A DNA stretch of 64,000 nucleotides from JANQGG01 sp964642175 (GCA_964642175.1 CAZXOK010000007.1:62001-126000); one strand, 5' to 3'. Shown: positions 16,938 through 26,118, counted from the stretch's first letter. Translations and numbers: made by a program. The notes: generated by a model from the sequence alone, not told the origin.

Positions 16938-17493
16938 AAAAATAAGTCACAGCTTTAAAATGGCAATTAACTGATTTTAGTTAATCATTTACCTTTGCTC
17001 TATAATTCTGACTATGGAGGTTTTATATGTAAGGTAAAGAAGTTAAGATAAACAATACTGATAAAGTTTATGTGATGAAGATATCAACAAACTGTTAGGA
17101 TTAAGCCGGCCATTTTGTATTCCCTGATCATTTCCATACATTACATGACGATGATGACTTTATTGATGCGATTTTATTCTTGACTGCAGATACTTTTTAG
17201 GGATTGTTATGGTGTTTCAGGCATTTTTCTGGCTGTGCACCCTTCTGTTGGCTTTACGCCACTTTTTTTAGCTCCAATAGCTAAGCTTTGCTGACAATTA
17301 AACCTTATCCGTCTTTCTTGTACCAACGTGTTTAATTGAATAGCAATCCTCAATTTCATGATGAGTTAGCAGATTTTTTACTGCTCAGACTTTTCATGTC
17401 ATTCCTCAGGCTTACCAGGTCTGTTTGATAGCAGTTGTTTCAGGTATCTGTATCAGGAATACACAAACCTTGTAAACCAAAAAATACTAGCAA
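16938..17493. other. Divergent intergenic region upstream of the betaine synthesis genes
   Basis: About 555 bases between the GGDEF gene (leftward) and GSMT (rightward). It must contain the control region of the osmoprotectant genes. It is AT-rich and poor in ORFs. I could not fix a convincing -33/-7 pair, operator or hairpin, and I see no RNA gene. Confidence 0.5.
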
Positions 17494-18327
17494 ATGATTA
17501 ATCAATCTAACAAAGAACAATCTTTTGGTGATAATCCAATTGAAGTGCGTGAAACCGATCACTACAGAGAGGAATATATTGACAGCTTTGTTGATAAATG
17601 GGATGAGCTCATTGATTGGGATGCCCGAGCTAAAAGTGAAGGAAGTTTTGTTATTGATAACCTCAAGCAGCGTGGTGTAAGACGCGTACTGGATGTGGCT
17701 ACCGGAACCGGATTTCACTCCGTACGCCTCTTAAAAGCCGGCTTTGAGGTGGTTAGCGTAGATGGCAGCGCCTACATGCTGGCCAAAGCCTTCGAAAACG
17801 CTAAGCATCATGGTTACATTCTCAGAACGGTTCTTGCCGACTGGCGTTTTTTAAATCGTGATGTTCATGGTGAATTTGATGCCATCATATGCTTAGGCAA
17901 CTCCTTTACCCATTTATTCCAGGAACGTGATCGCCGGAAAACCCTTGCCGAATATTACGCGATGCTTAAACATGATGGCGTTCTGGTTCTGGATCAGCGC
18001 AATTACGATTCAATTTTAGATCATGGGTTCTCAAGCAAGCATGTCTATCATTACTGCGGTGAAGATGTAACGGCTGAACCCGAGCACATGGATGATGGCC
18101 TGGCCCGTTTTAAATATACCTTCCCCGACAAATCCGAATTTCACCTGAATATGTTTCCGTTGCGTAAATCGTACGTGCAACGCCTGATGAAAGAAGTTGG
18201 ATTCCAGAGAATTGAAACATACGGGGATTACCAGGAAACTTACCACGAATCAGAACCGGACTTCTTTACCCATGTGGCTGAGAAGAAATATATTGTTGAA
18301 GAAGAAACAGCGGAGGGCAATTCATGA
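17494..18327 (+). CDS. Glycine/sarcosine N-methyltransferase (GSMT)
   Basis: 277 residues. It methylates glycine to sarcosine and then dimethylglycine using SAM, the first two steps of betaine synthesis in extreme halophiles such as Ectothiorhodospira, Actinopolyspora and Aphanothece. The family pattern is close: 'FVDKWDELIDWDARAKSEG', SAM motif 'VLDVATGTG' (65-73), 'ADWRFL', 'ICLGNSFTHLF' and 'VLDQRNYDSILD'. The last codons overlap the SDMT start (ATGA, 18324-18327), so the two enzymes are translationally coupled. The neighbouring BCCT carrier supports an osmotic role. Confidence 0.93.
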   Translation: MINQSNKEQSFGDNPIEVRETDHYREEYIDSFVDKWDELIDWDARAKSEGSFVIDNLKQRGVRRVLDVATGTGFHSVRLLKAGFEVVSVDGSAYMLAKAFENAKHHGYILRTVLADWRFLNRDVHGEFDAIICLGNSFTHLFQERDRRKTLAEYYAMLKHDGVLVLDQRNYDSILDHGFSSKHVYHYCGEDVTAEPEHMDDGLARFKYTFPDKSEFHLNMFPLRKSYVQRLMKEVGFQRIETYGDYQETYHESEPDFFTHVAEKKYIVEEETAEGNS

Positions 18328-19160
18328 GCAGCAGCTATTCAGAAGATGTAAGCGTAGCGCGCGATTATTATAACAGCCAGGATGCCGATAACTTTTATTA
18401 CCATATTTGGGGTGGCGAAGATATCCATGTTGGGCTATACCAGTCTGAGTCTGAACCAATATTTGATGCCTCGCGCCGAACGGTAGAAACCATGGCCAAA
18501 TCCCTGGAACCCATTTCAGATCAGCACCGTGTTCTGGATATCGGTGCCGGTTTTGGAGGTGCGGCACGCTACCTGGCTAAAACCTACGGTTGTAAAGTTG
18601 TAGCGTTGAATTTAAGTGAAGCTGAAAATGAACGAGACCGCCTGATGAACCAGGAGCAACAGCTTGATCATTTAGTAGATGTTGTCGATGGCAGTTTTGA
18701 AGATATTCCTTTTCCGGATGGCTCATTTGATCTGGTATGGAGCCAGGATGCCATTCTGCATAGCGGTGATCGCGAAAAAGTGCTTTCTGAAGTATGCCGT
18801 GTGCTAAAACCTGGCGGGCGTTTAATTTTCACCGATCCCATGCAATCCGATACGTGTCCGGATGGCGTGCTTCAACCCATCTACGATCGAATTCATCTTA
18901 AAAATCTGGCCTCTCCCGGATTTTACAGGGAAACATGCCAGGCATTAGGATTGAAAGAAATTGATTTTAACGACATGACCCGCCAGCTCATTAATCATTA
19001 CTCGAGGGTTTTACAAGAAACCACTCAGCGGGAATCTGAATTAACCGAGCATGTCAGTCAGAACTATATCAACAATATGAAAAAAGGCCTGAAGTACTGG
19101 ATTGATGGTGGAAATAACGGCTATCTGGCCTGGGGTATTTTCCAGTTTAAAAAAGGTTAA
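18324..19160 (+). CDS. Sarcosine/dimethylglycine N-methyltransferase (SDMT)
   Basis: 278 residues. It completes betaine synthesis (sarcosine to dimethylglycine to glycine betaine, one SAM each). Visible are 'YYNSQDADNFYYHIWGGED', typical of SDMT, SAM motif I 'VLDIGAGFGG' (70-79), 'LVWSQDAILHSGDR' and 'LKPGGRLIFTDPMQSD'. It overlaps GSMT by four bases. With both enzymes present the cell can make betaine from glycine without importing choline. An 8-bp hairpin follows 34 bases after the stop. Confidence 0.93.
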   Translation: MSSSYSEDVSVARDYYNSQDADNFYYHIWGGEDIHVGLYQSESEPIFDASRRTVETMAKSLEPISDQHRVLDIGAGFGGAARYLAKTYGCKVVALNLSEAENERDRLMNQEQQLDHLVDVVDGSFEDIPFPDGSFDLVWSQDAILHSGDREKVLSEVCRVLKPGGRLIFTDPMQSDTCPDGVLQPIYDRIHLKNLASPGFYRETCQALGLKEIDFNDMTRQLINHYSRVLQETTQRESELTEHVSQNYINNMKKGLKYWIDGGNNGYLAWGIFQFKKG

Positions 19161-19193
19161 ACCCTTTGATTATAGCCAAATGCCTTAAGTATT

Positions 19194-19232
19194 GAAACCG
19201 GTAGAGCCCAGCTTGCCGGTTTCTATGTTTTT
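19194..19232 (+). terminator. Possible weak terminator after the GSMT-SDMT pair
   Basis: An 8-bp stem gaaaccgg / ccggtttc (19194-19201, 19216-19223) with a 14-base loop is followed by a short T-rich stretch (tatgttttt). The loop is long and the T-run interrupted, so read-through into the BCCT gene is possible. Confidence 0.4.
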
Positions 19233-19306
19233 AACCGTTTTAGATGAATAGAAATAGTTTTTGCCAGATAACTGAGCCGGCTGTTTCTGATTAACACGCT
19301 ACAATT

Positions 19307-20920
19307 ATGGGAAAATCACAACAAAAGTCTCCTTTCAATGGAAAAAAACCGCTCAGTAACCTTGAGATCCATCCAACGGTATTTTGGGCTTCATTCGGCC
19401 TGATTCTTTTTTTTGTTGTCTATACCCTTCTGAATCTGTCCCAAATTGAATCCACGTTTAACCTGATCAAAAATACCTTAACCTCTGCTACGGGTTGGTT
19501 TTTTGTACTAACGGTGAATGCTACGCTGGTTTTCAGCCTGTATTTACTTTTTAGTCGATTTGGTCATATCCGGCTTGGGGGTGCTAAAGCCAAACCAGAG
19601 TTCAGCTACTGGGGTTGGTTTGCCATGCTCTTCAGCGCCGGTATGGGCATCGGGTTGTTGTTTTACAGTGTGGCTGAACCGATATACCATTTTAACAATC
19701 CGCCTATCGGGCCGGCCGAAACCACCGGTGCGGCTAAAGTGGCCATGCGGTTTACGTTTTTTCACTGGGGGTTTCATACCTGGTCTATCTATGCCATTGT
19801 AGCCCTGGGGTTGGCTTTTTTTGCTTACAATAAAAAATTACCCCTGACCATCCGTTCGGTTTTCTACCCATTGCTTGGTGAGCGTATTCATGGCCCGATT
19901 GGAAACCTTATCGATATCCTGGCTGCTATTTCAACCCTTTTCGGTTTAGCAACATCATTGGGATTAGGTGTTCAGCAAGTAAATTCGGGTCTGAATTACC
20001 TGTTCGACCTGCCCTTTAATGTCAATACCCAGATCATTTTAATTGCAGTGATAACCCTTATAGCAACCATATCTGTTGTTTTAGGGGTCGATAAAGGCAT
20101 TCGCCGGTTGAGTGAACTGAACCTGGTTTTTGCCGGTATTCTGCTATTTTTTGTGTTGCTCATCGGGCCCACTTTTTTCCTGATGGATGCTTTTCTTGAA
20201 AATATGGGCTTGTACCTCACCAATATGGTATCGATGGGATTGTGGAGTGAAGCTTACAGCCAAACCACCTGGCAGCACGACTGGACCATTTTCTACTGGG
20301 CCTGGTGGATTTCCTGGGCACCGTTTGTGGGAATGTTTATTGCAAGAGTCTCCAAAGGACGCACCATACGCGAATTTATGCTGGGTGTTCTGTTTGTGCC
20401 CACATCTCTGACTTTTGTCTGGCTCACCGTTTTTGGCAACTCCGCCCTCTATGTAGAGTTGTTTGGTCAGGGTGGTATTGTTGAAGCAGTTCAGGAGAAC
20501 ATCGCCGTGGCCTTGTTTGTGATGCTGGAGAATTTTCCATTGGCCGAAATCAGCAGTTTTTTAGGGATTATCGTGGTCGTGATCTTTTTTGTAACCTCTT
20601 CGGATTCGGCGTCGCTGGTTATTGATATTATTACAGCGGGCGGTCATCCAAATCCACCGACTGTTCAACGGGTTTTCTGGGCCACTATGGAGGGGGTTGT
20701 AGCTGCTGTCTTACTCCTTGGCGGTGGCTTAAAAGCCTTGCAAACAGCCACCATAACCACCGGCCTGCCCTTTGCAATGGTAATCTTACTGATGATGCTG
20801 GGATTAAAAAAAGGATTAAGCAAGGAGTTTCATTTGCTTGAAAAGACAGATATGGACATGTTTAAGTCTAAGGATAAATCCAAAAAAGTCCCAAAAGAAC
20901 AAACCTCGGGATCGTCATAA
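19307..20920 (+). CDS. BCCT-family betaine/carnitine/choline transporter
   Basis: 537 residues, twelve hydrophobic segments. The family signature is clear: 'GMGIGLLFYSVAEPIYHF' near residue 110, and 'WTIFYWAWWISWAPFVGMFIARVSKGRTIREF' in segment 8, where the Trp cluster binds the trimethylammonium group. 'VTSSDSASLVID' follows. BCCT proteins such as BetP and OpuD import glycine betaine with sodium in response to high osmolarity. Placement after GSMT and SDMT suggests betaine uptake complements synthesis. The C-terminal tail is basic ('KSKDKSKKVPKE'), as in osmosensing BCCT carriers, but much shorter than in BetP. Confidence 0.94.
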   Translation: MGKSQQKSPFNGKKPLSNLEIHPTVFWASFGLILFFVVYTLLNLSQIESTFNLIKNTLTSATGWFFVLTVNATLVFSLYLLFSRFGHIRLGGAKAKPEFSYWGWFAMLFSAGMGIGLLFYSVAEPIYHFNNPPIGPAETTGAAKVAMRFTFFHWGFHTWSIYAIVALGLAFFAYNKKLPLTIRSVFYPLLGERIHGPIGNLIDILAAISTLFGLATSLGLGVQQVNSGLNYLFDLPFNVNTQIILIAVITLIATISVVLGVDKGIRRLSELNLVFAGILLFFVLLIGPTFFLMDAFLENMGLYLTNMVSMGLWSEAYSQTTWQHDWTIFYWAWWISWAPFVGMFIARVSKGRTIREFMLGVLFVPTSLTFVWLTVFGNSALYVELFGQGGIVEAVQENIAVALFVMLENFPLAEISSFLGIIVVVIFFVTSSDSASLVIDIITAGGHPNPPTVQRVFWATMEGVVAAVLLLGGGLKALQTATITTGLPFAMVILLMMLGLKKGLSKEFHLLEKTDMDMFKSKDKSKKVPKEQTSGSS

Positions 20921-20923
20921 AAA

Positions 20924-20950
20924 AAGCCTCCTTATTGGAGGCTTCTTTTC
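20924..20950. terminator. Terminator shared by the BCCT gene and the convergent PstS-like gene
   Basis: Stem aagcctcc / ggaggctt (20924-20931, 20937-20944), 5-base loop, followed by cttttcttt on the plus strand and preceded by an A-run that gives a T-run on the minus strand. It can act in both directions between the converging genes. Confidence 0.85.
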
Positions 20951-20973
20951 TTTGATGATCACTTCTATCATCA

Positions 20974-21930
20974 TTACTCATCCTGTTTAAAGTAGATCAC
21001 CCTTACAGGGTTTTTGACTGGTGCTACCCCGTTACGCACAAAGATCTTCTGGCCTTCACGGCTTAAAAAGGCCCCAAATCCCCGGGGAAGCCGCTCATAT
21101 TCGTCAAACATGTGATAAATCCCGTAAGTCAGCGGATAAAACCCCTCATGGACTTGCTTCTGATAAGGATAATAAGCCTTTGCCCCTAAACTATCAGCCG
21201 AGAGTGCCAGAAGTTTAAAGCCTAACGTATCCAGCCGGGCATCCGGATCGGTTACTTCTCTGAAATTTGAAATACTTCCCAGTCCCAGAGCACCTGGAAA
21301 TTGTCCTACCATTTCTTTCATCTGGGATGCGCTTGTGCAGGGATAAGCTGTTGAAGAAAATCCAGGGATACGAAGTGAATCCTGAAGATAGTTGTATCGG
21401 GTATCATTTACAGATGTGGTAAAGACCCGGATTGGCATCGTAGGACCATTCAAGGTTTGCCAGTTTGTGATCTCACCCGAGAGGATCGCTTTAAACAGAC
21501 CTACGCTTAAAGTTTTAACCGGATTTGATGAATGAGCCAATACACAAACAGCATCACGTCCAACCAGGCTTTTCTTTAACTGAAGGTTCAATTCTGCAAT
21601 AACGGAATCTTCAACCGGGGTGAGTTTATAACCAAATACCACCGAACGACCATCCTGGTTCAAAAACCCTTCAACAGCCTTACGGGCATTTAATTCACTG
21701 ACTTTAAGCTCACTTTCCGGGTACAAACGTATAAACTCCTGGGCCTGCTTTTCTATAATGGGTGTCAGCGAGTAATCGGTTAGTATGTTTAATGAACCCT
21801 TGGTTGCTGTTTCCCTTTCAAATTGCTGCTGGTTCATTTCAGTGAACTGTTCAATACAACTACACCCTTTTGATGTAACGGCCAGAAAAACGAAAAAGAC
21901 TATCGGAAGGTAAAAGGCAAGTTTTTTCAT
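20974..21930 (-). CDS. PstS-like substrate-binding lipoprotein
   Basis: 318 residues. An N-terminal signal ending at a Cys-rich site ('TSKGCSCIEQF', about 18-28) suggests a lipoprotein, although the lipobox is weak. The rest has the two-lobed PstS/PBP-like pattern: 'GSLNILTDYSLTPIIEKQ' in the first strand region, 'GRDAVCVLAHSSNPVKTL' and 'ILSGEITNWQTLNGP', matching the 'lsGkItnW' motif of phosphate-binding proteins. No pstCAB genes are nearby. It is a diverged paralogue of the next gene upstream. Its ligand may be phosphate or another oxyanion. Confidence 0.75.
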   Translation of the reverse strand: MKKLAFYLPIVFFVFLAVTSKGCSCIEQFTEMNQQQFERETATKGSLNILTDYSLTPIIEKQAQEFIRLYPESELKVSELNARKAVEGFLNQDGRSVVFGYKLTPVEDSVIAELNLQLKKSLVGRDAVCVLAHSSNPVKTLSVGLFKAILSGEITNWQTLNGPTMPIRVFTTSVNDTRYNYLQDSLRIPGFSSTAYPCTSASQMKEMVGQFPGALGLGSISNFREVTDPDARLDTLGFKLLALSADSLGAKAYYPYQKQVHEGFYPLTYGIYHMFDEYERLPRGFGAFLSREGQKIFVRNGVAPVKNPVRVIYFKQDE

Positions 21931-22041
21931 GGATCTTGGTACTCAATTCTGTTTAAGTTGGGGCAAAACTAATACAAAAGGGTTAAAAAGTCTAATGTAT
22001 TACTGAGGATTTAAACATTACCTAACCGGTACATCTGTCAT

Positions 22042-22074
22042 AAAAAAAGGGTTGCGTTCACACACGCAACCCTT
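22042..22074 (-). terminator. Rho-independent terminator (minus strand)
   Basis: An 11-bp perfect stem aagggttgcgt / acgcaaccctt (22047-22057, 22064-22074) with a 6-base loop. On the minus strand it is followed by a run of seven T. It ends the transcript of the PstS-like gene at 22099-23217. Confidence 0.9.
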
Positions 22075-22098
22075 GAAATAAATTATGCCTGATTTGCT

Positions 22099-23217
22099 TT
22101 AAGGATTTACCCTCACTTTTACCTGCATTGGCATCAGGCCCTTGTTTTTAAAGACTGGGTGGCCTTCAACCATGGAAAAGGACGCCAGGCCATTGGCCAT
22201 GTCCTGGTATCGGTCATAAACCGCATAAACATCATAAGATAGTGGGTACAGGTCTTTATAAATGAAATAGATAAACGGGCCGATAGGTTCGGCATTTGTG
22301 CTGTCGGCCAGTAATTTCATCCCTTTAAATTCAGAGGTATCCCGATCAGAGGTTTTACTGTGCAATGCCCAATAAGAAAACCGCCGGCTGGTAACGCCCA
22401 AAGCCGATGGATCGTCTTTCATAGCACGGCGAAAATCCATTGCAGTTTCAAGCCATTCCGGCTCTATAACGGTGTGTTCCGGCCCCATCAATGAATCCTG
22501 AACCACTTTCATAATCCCTTTGGCTTCCATGTTCGATATCATTCTGATAGGTTGATCTTCTCCTCCCAATGCTTTCCAGTTGGTGATATTTCCCGATAAA
22601 ACACCTTTAACATCAGATTCTTTAATAATTTTAACGGTATTCGAAGGATTGGTAACCAGGCAGACCGCGTCCCGGGCAATCAAGTGCTGGGCAATAACGA
22701 TCTGTTTTTCATCAAAATACGCCTGTTCTTCCGGTGTGAGTTTTCGTGTCATAAAAGCCAGGCGTACATCTTTGTTCATCAATCCTTTCACGGCCTCATC
22801 GTCGGACATGGCTACGCGGGTTTCGATTACCCCAAAGGGATAGTACTCATTAAATGCAACAGCCAGCGAATCAATCAACGGGACTATCTTATGATCCTGA
22901 TAGACCGTTAGAAATCCTTTTGTTGCTAATTCATCTGCCTGGTTAAACTCAAACAGTTTTCTGACGGCAACCTGGTAGAGTGAGTCCTGGGATAAGGCCA
23001 GAAGTGCATCCCGTTCAGTTGCGGTAAGATCTCCTTTACTTTTCAGGAGACCTGCCTGCATATCGTAACTGAACTTATCGGCCAGCTCGCCGGAAAAAGT
23101 CACCCCTTCTGGCAGTTCAGCCAGGTTCATGGTACGCTCAGGTTCACATCCAGTAGAAAATAAAGCAATGGTAAGCAACAACAGGAGGGTTCGAATCGGT
23201 CTTTTAATGTTGTTCAT
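22099..23217 (-). CDS. PstS-like substrate-binding lipoprotein
   Basis: 372 residues from the Met at 23217, which gives a clean lipoprotein signal ('MNNIKRPIRTLLLLL...' ending in lipobox FSTGC). The upstream in-frame ATG at 23253 would add 12 residues ahead of an already complete signal and is less likely. After an extra domain of about 70 residues the PstS-like fold begins; 'RDAVCLVTNPSNTVKII' and 'VLSGNITNWKALGGEDQPI' are the ligand-loop motifs also seen in its neighbour. It is exported and anchored by lipid. No ABC partners are visible, so a sensing or structural role is as possible as transport. It has its own terminator downstream. Confidence 0.75.
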   Translation of the reverse strand: MNNIKRPIRTLLLLLTIALFSTGCEPERTMNLAELPEGVTFSGELADKFSYDMQAGLLKSKGDLTATERDALLALSQDSLYQVAVRKLFEFNQADELATKGFLTVYQDHKIVPLIDSLAVAFNEYYPFGVIETRVAMSDDEAVKGLMNKDVRLAFMTRKLTPEEQAYFDEKQIVIAQHLIARDAVCLVTNPSNTVKIIKESDVKGVLSGNITNWKALGGEDQPIRMISNMEAKGIMKVVQDSLMGPEHTVIEPEWLETAMDFRRAMKDDPSALGVTSRRFSYWALHSKTSDRDTSEFKGMKLLADSTNAEPIGPFIYFIYKDLYPLSYDVYAVYDRYQDMANGLASFSMVEGHPVFKNKGLMPMQVKVRVNP

Positions 23218-23365
23218 GGCTATTGAGGTTTTAATTTTACTGAGGTTATACATACTAACCTGAAACCATCAGTCCGGTGTTACTATAAATATAAAGCAAA
23301 GTGTTTGGAAATGGCAATCCGGGAGCTGATTAACCAAATAAGTTTTTTCTGTGAGTTGGCCGCGG

Positions 23366-24298
23366 TTATTGCTTTTGAATCTGAGAAGTTGAGCCATGTT
23401 TGCTGATGTTGGCCCTGGCTAACTGTGCACAACGGCTGGCCAGAAGCCGCGAGTCTTTGGCGCTTTCCTGATCGTTCAACGAGTGATAAAGTCCGCCGGC
23501 ACGCTCAAAATAGCTTTCCGCCTCCTGGTACCGGTTGAGATTCATGGCACACTGTCCCAGCCCGAATAAATTATCGGCTGTGCCTTTAAAATGACTGACA
23601 AGTTGATCTATGCGCCGTGCCTTGAGATAGAAGATTTCAGCTGATTTCCATTCTTTCCGGTAACTGTCTGCCAAACCGCATACATAGAGGGCAAAGCTGG
23701 CCGAAGTCGGGTCGCTGAGCCGGGAGTCCAAAAACTTCTCTTCCTGTTCCAAAGCCAGTTCGCCGAGCATGGCCAGATCATCCTGAAATGTTTTGCTTGT
23801 TGGATCCTGGCCCAGTTTAATTCTGGACATCAGTCTGTAGGCATAAAATGTCGGCTCTAAGTCTTCATGCCTGACCGGCATCAAGGGCTCCAGGTAGCTC
23901 AGCACTTCGGTATAGGCCCCGGCCGAAAACAGACCTTCTACTTCGTGCAGGTGGAAATGCGGCCAGAGTGTGGGCTGAAACAGCTCAATCAGCTGTTTGG
24001 CTTGCCGGTGCAAACGACGAGATTTCTCAGGATCTGATACGGCCAGGAGTTTTGAGAGATGAAGATTAGATAAGACCATACCTGTCTCATCATCGGCCAG
24101 TGCAAATAGCATTTGGGCTCGCCGGGCATGTTTTAAAGCATGTCCGGGCTCACCTTTCCCGATCATCCGGTGCGATTTCTCCAGCATCACATACCCGTCC
24201 GATACCTCCCGGGCCTTCTGATCAAGAGGGTCGGGCAAGCTCGAACAACCCCAGGCCAGACACAGGATCGTAAGAATATGTAAGGCTGATCTGGCCAT
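23366..24298 (-). CDS. TPR-like lipoprotein of the MCE transport operon
   Basis: 310 residues. The signal ends at lipobox LAWGC (about residue 18), so it is likely a lipid-anchored periplasmic protein. The rest is helical, with TPR-like units such as 'ADNLFGLGQCAMNLNRYQEAESYFERAGGLY'. Its ATG shares an A with the stop of mlaD (TAATG at 24298), so the two are translationally coupled. By context it may replace the soluble or outer-membrane partner (MlaC/MlaA role) of the lipid transport system, but nothing in the sequence proves this. The start region contains the 15-mer that also appears in two intergenic repeats. Confidence 0.7.
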   Translation of the reverse strand: MARSALHILTILCLAWGCSSLPDPLDQKAREVSDGYVMLEKSHRMIGKGEPGHALKHARRAQMLFALADDETGMVLSNLHLSKLLAVSDPEKSRRLHRQAKQLIELFQPTLWPHFHLHEVEGLFSAGAYTEVLSYLEPLMPVRHEDLEPTFYAYRLMSRIKLGQDPTSKTFQDDLAMLGELALEQEEKFLDSRLSDPTSASFALYVCGLADSYRKEWKSAEIFYLKARRIDQLVSHFKGTADNLFGLGQCAMNLNRYQEAESYFERAGGLYHSLNDQESAKDSRLLASRCAQLARANISKHGSTSQIQKQ

Positions 24299-25377
24299 TA
24301 ATTGTAGGTTTTTGTATTAATTTTAATTCTGATTTTCTCCCCGTTTGGCCGAACCCTTCCCGGCTCATTTTCGATGCCGCCACGCAAAAACGGATTGTTA
24401 CTTAACCCCTGCATGGTACGGCGGGTATGTTTTAAGGCCTGTTGGGTTTCATCAAGCAAAATGGAAATATCTGGAGATTGAGTATCAACAAATTCCAATA
24501 AACCATTCAACCGCTCCAGGGATTCCGAAAGCTGCACAAGGCTTTGGCTTAAAGGGCCCATAATGGATTTACCTTCCGTATCCAGCAGCCGAGGCACCAG
24601 GCCCTCAGGATTCTGGTAGGCCATCAACACCGAATCGGTTCGGTTTAAGGTGCGGGTAAGCTGGGCCGTGGTTTGCTCCAGATTACCGGTAATGGTGCCC
24701 ATGTTACTGACCACGGTTGCCAGCGAGGTATTTCCGGATGATTTTATACCGCGTAACTCGGCCAGGGTTTTATCGGTGCTCGAAAGGACATTCTTGAGCT
24801 CGTTAGTGGCGTCGGCCAGATTTACCAGCATTCGAAACACTGCCCCGTCTTCCGGGTTATTATCCTGGTTGAGCTTGTAGAGTAAATTGTCCAGGTTCGA
24901 CATCATTGAAACCAGTGCATCGCCCGAGAGCTTGATGTTGTTTTTTCGGGCAAAGTCCCGTCCTTCCGGTGTATCCAGCGATGGGATAAAACCAAGCTCC
25001 TCGATCGGCTGGCCCTGATCAGAGCTTTGGATCAGTTCAATGGTGGTGGCCCCGCCCAGGAGGCTTTTGGATTTGTTCAGAACGGACTTGGTGGTCATGC
25101 GGTCGCGGAATTCTTCATAGATCTCAAAATCCACATCGATGAAATTCTCCTGGTTGAGTTGAAAACTTTTAATTCGCCCGATCTGGTAACCTTTAAAAGA
25201 AATTTGTGTGGTGCTGGTCAGTCCAATCGCATCAGAAAACCGGGTTTTAAAGAGGTATTTTTGCTCAAAGACTTTGTTATTGATCGCCACCAGGGCGGCA
25301 ACTAAAATCACAATGGCAAATGCGGCAATCACAAATATGCCCACAATACGCTCGGTATATTTAAAAATGAACTTCAT
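24298..25377 (-). CDS. MlaD-type MCE-domain protein
   Basis: 359 residues. One membrane helix (about 9-33) is followed by the MCE domain (about 38-115: 'YLFKTRFSDAIGLTSTTQISFKGYQIGRIKSF') and a long helical region of about 200 residues that can form the needle or barrel seen in MCE hexamers. It carries lipids between inner and outer membrane together with the permease and ATPase encoded directly upstream. It is coupled to both neighbours by TAATG overlaps (25377 and 24298). Confidence 0.88.
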   Translation of the reverse strand: MKFIFKYTERIVGIFVIAAFAIVILVAALVAINNKVFEQKYLFKTRFSDAIGLTSTTQISFKGYQIGRIKSFQLNQENFIDVDFEIYEEFRDRMTTKSVLNKSKSLLGGATTIELIQSSDQGQPIEELGFIPSLDTPEGRDFARKNNIKLSGDALVSMMSNLDNLLYKLNQDNNPEDGAVFRMLVNLADATNELKNVLSSTDKTLAELRGIKSSGNTSLATVVSNMGTITGNLEQTTAQLTRTLNRTDSVLMAYQNPEGLVPRLLDTEGKSIMGPLSQSLVQLSESLERLNGLLEFVDTQSPDISILLDETQQALKHTRRTMQGLSNNPFLRGGIENEPGRVRPNGEKIRIKINTKTYN

Positions 25378-26117
25378 TAAACTAATGTGTAATCAAGAAT
25401 AATTTTCTGAGTCGTTAAATTGTTTGAATTTATAATATCGTCGCGTTTATCCAGCTCAACAATCTGCCCGTTATCCAGCACCAGTATGTAATCGGTTAAG
25501 GGTATGATCTGCTCCAATGATTGCGAAATTATGGTTTGTGTAACGCCATCAGACTTATTGTTTTTAATCTGGTTCAGCACCAAACGCTGTGCCTGCGGTT
25601 CACAATTCTCCAATGGTTCATCAATAAGTGCCACTTCAGGCTCAATGATTATTCCCCGGATAAACCCTACCAGTTTTTGCTCAGACCTGGTTAGGTTTGC
25701 CGGTCGTTTGGCCAAGATAGATGTATTTAGCTGGTAAATGCTTAAGAAACGCTCGATGCGTTCTTTTTTTTCATTTTCCCGAAGCTGCGGGCAGTGATAG
25801 TCGAGTGACAGGCGGATGTTTTCTTCAATGCTTAAGTTAGAAATTAATCCGCCATTTCTAAATATGTATGAAATTTTTGATCGAATAGATTTGGCCTGTT
25901 TCTGATCGTTTGTGCTGGTATCGATGCCATCAATCAAAACGGAGCCGTTTGTTGGCTCCAATATTCCCCCGATCAGTTTCGGGACTACAATTTTCCCCGA
26001 GCCGGCCTGCCCGAGAATTAGCGTAAGCCGGGATTCGGGAAGCCTGAACGTGAGATCCTGCAAAATTGCGCGGCCGTCCGAATTAAAGGATACTTGCGAA
26101 AATTCAATCCCTGCCAT
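25377..26117 (-). CDS. MlaF-like ABC ATPase with degenerate catalytic motifs
   Basis: 246 residues, ABC nucleotide-binding domain in the MCE operon. Several normally invariant sites are changed. Walker A reads GQAGSGKI (36-43), so the Ser/Thr that binds Mg2+ is Ile43. The Q-loop glutamine position is Arg87 ('YIFRNGG'). The signature LSGGQ is LTRSE (142-146), and the H-loop His is Gln199 ('IISQS'). Walker B with the catalytic Glu (D166-E167-P168) is intact. The domain may bind ATP but should hydrolyse it poorly, or it may rely on another subunit. The reading frame is clean and tightly coupled to mlaE (1-base gap) and mlaD (TAATG), so it is not simply decaying. Confidence 0.85.
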   Translation of the reverse strand: MAGIEFSQVSFNSDGRAILQDLTFRLPESRLTLILGQAGSGKIVVPKLIGGILEPTNGSVLIDGIDTSTNDQKQAKSIRSKISYIFRNGGLISNLSIEENIRLSLDYHCPQLRENEKKERIERFLSIYQLNTSILAKRPANLTRSEQKLVGFIRGIIIEPEVALIDEPLENCEPQAQRLVLNQIKNNKSDGVTQTIISQSLEQIIPLTDYILVLDNGQIVELDKRDDIINSNNLTTQKIILDYTLV

Positions 26118-26118
26118 G

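Noticed and set aside
17440..17718. 92-codon minus-strand ORF opposite the start of GSMT
   Set aside because: Most of it lies opposite the conserved GSMT coding sequence, with no ribosome site or known motif.
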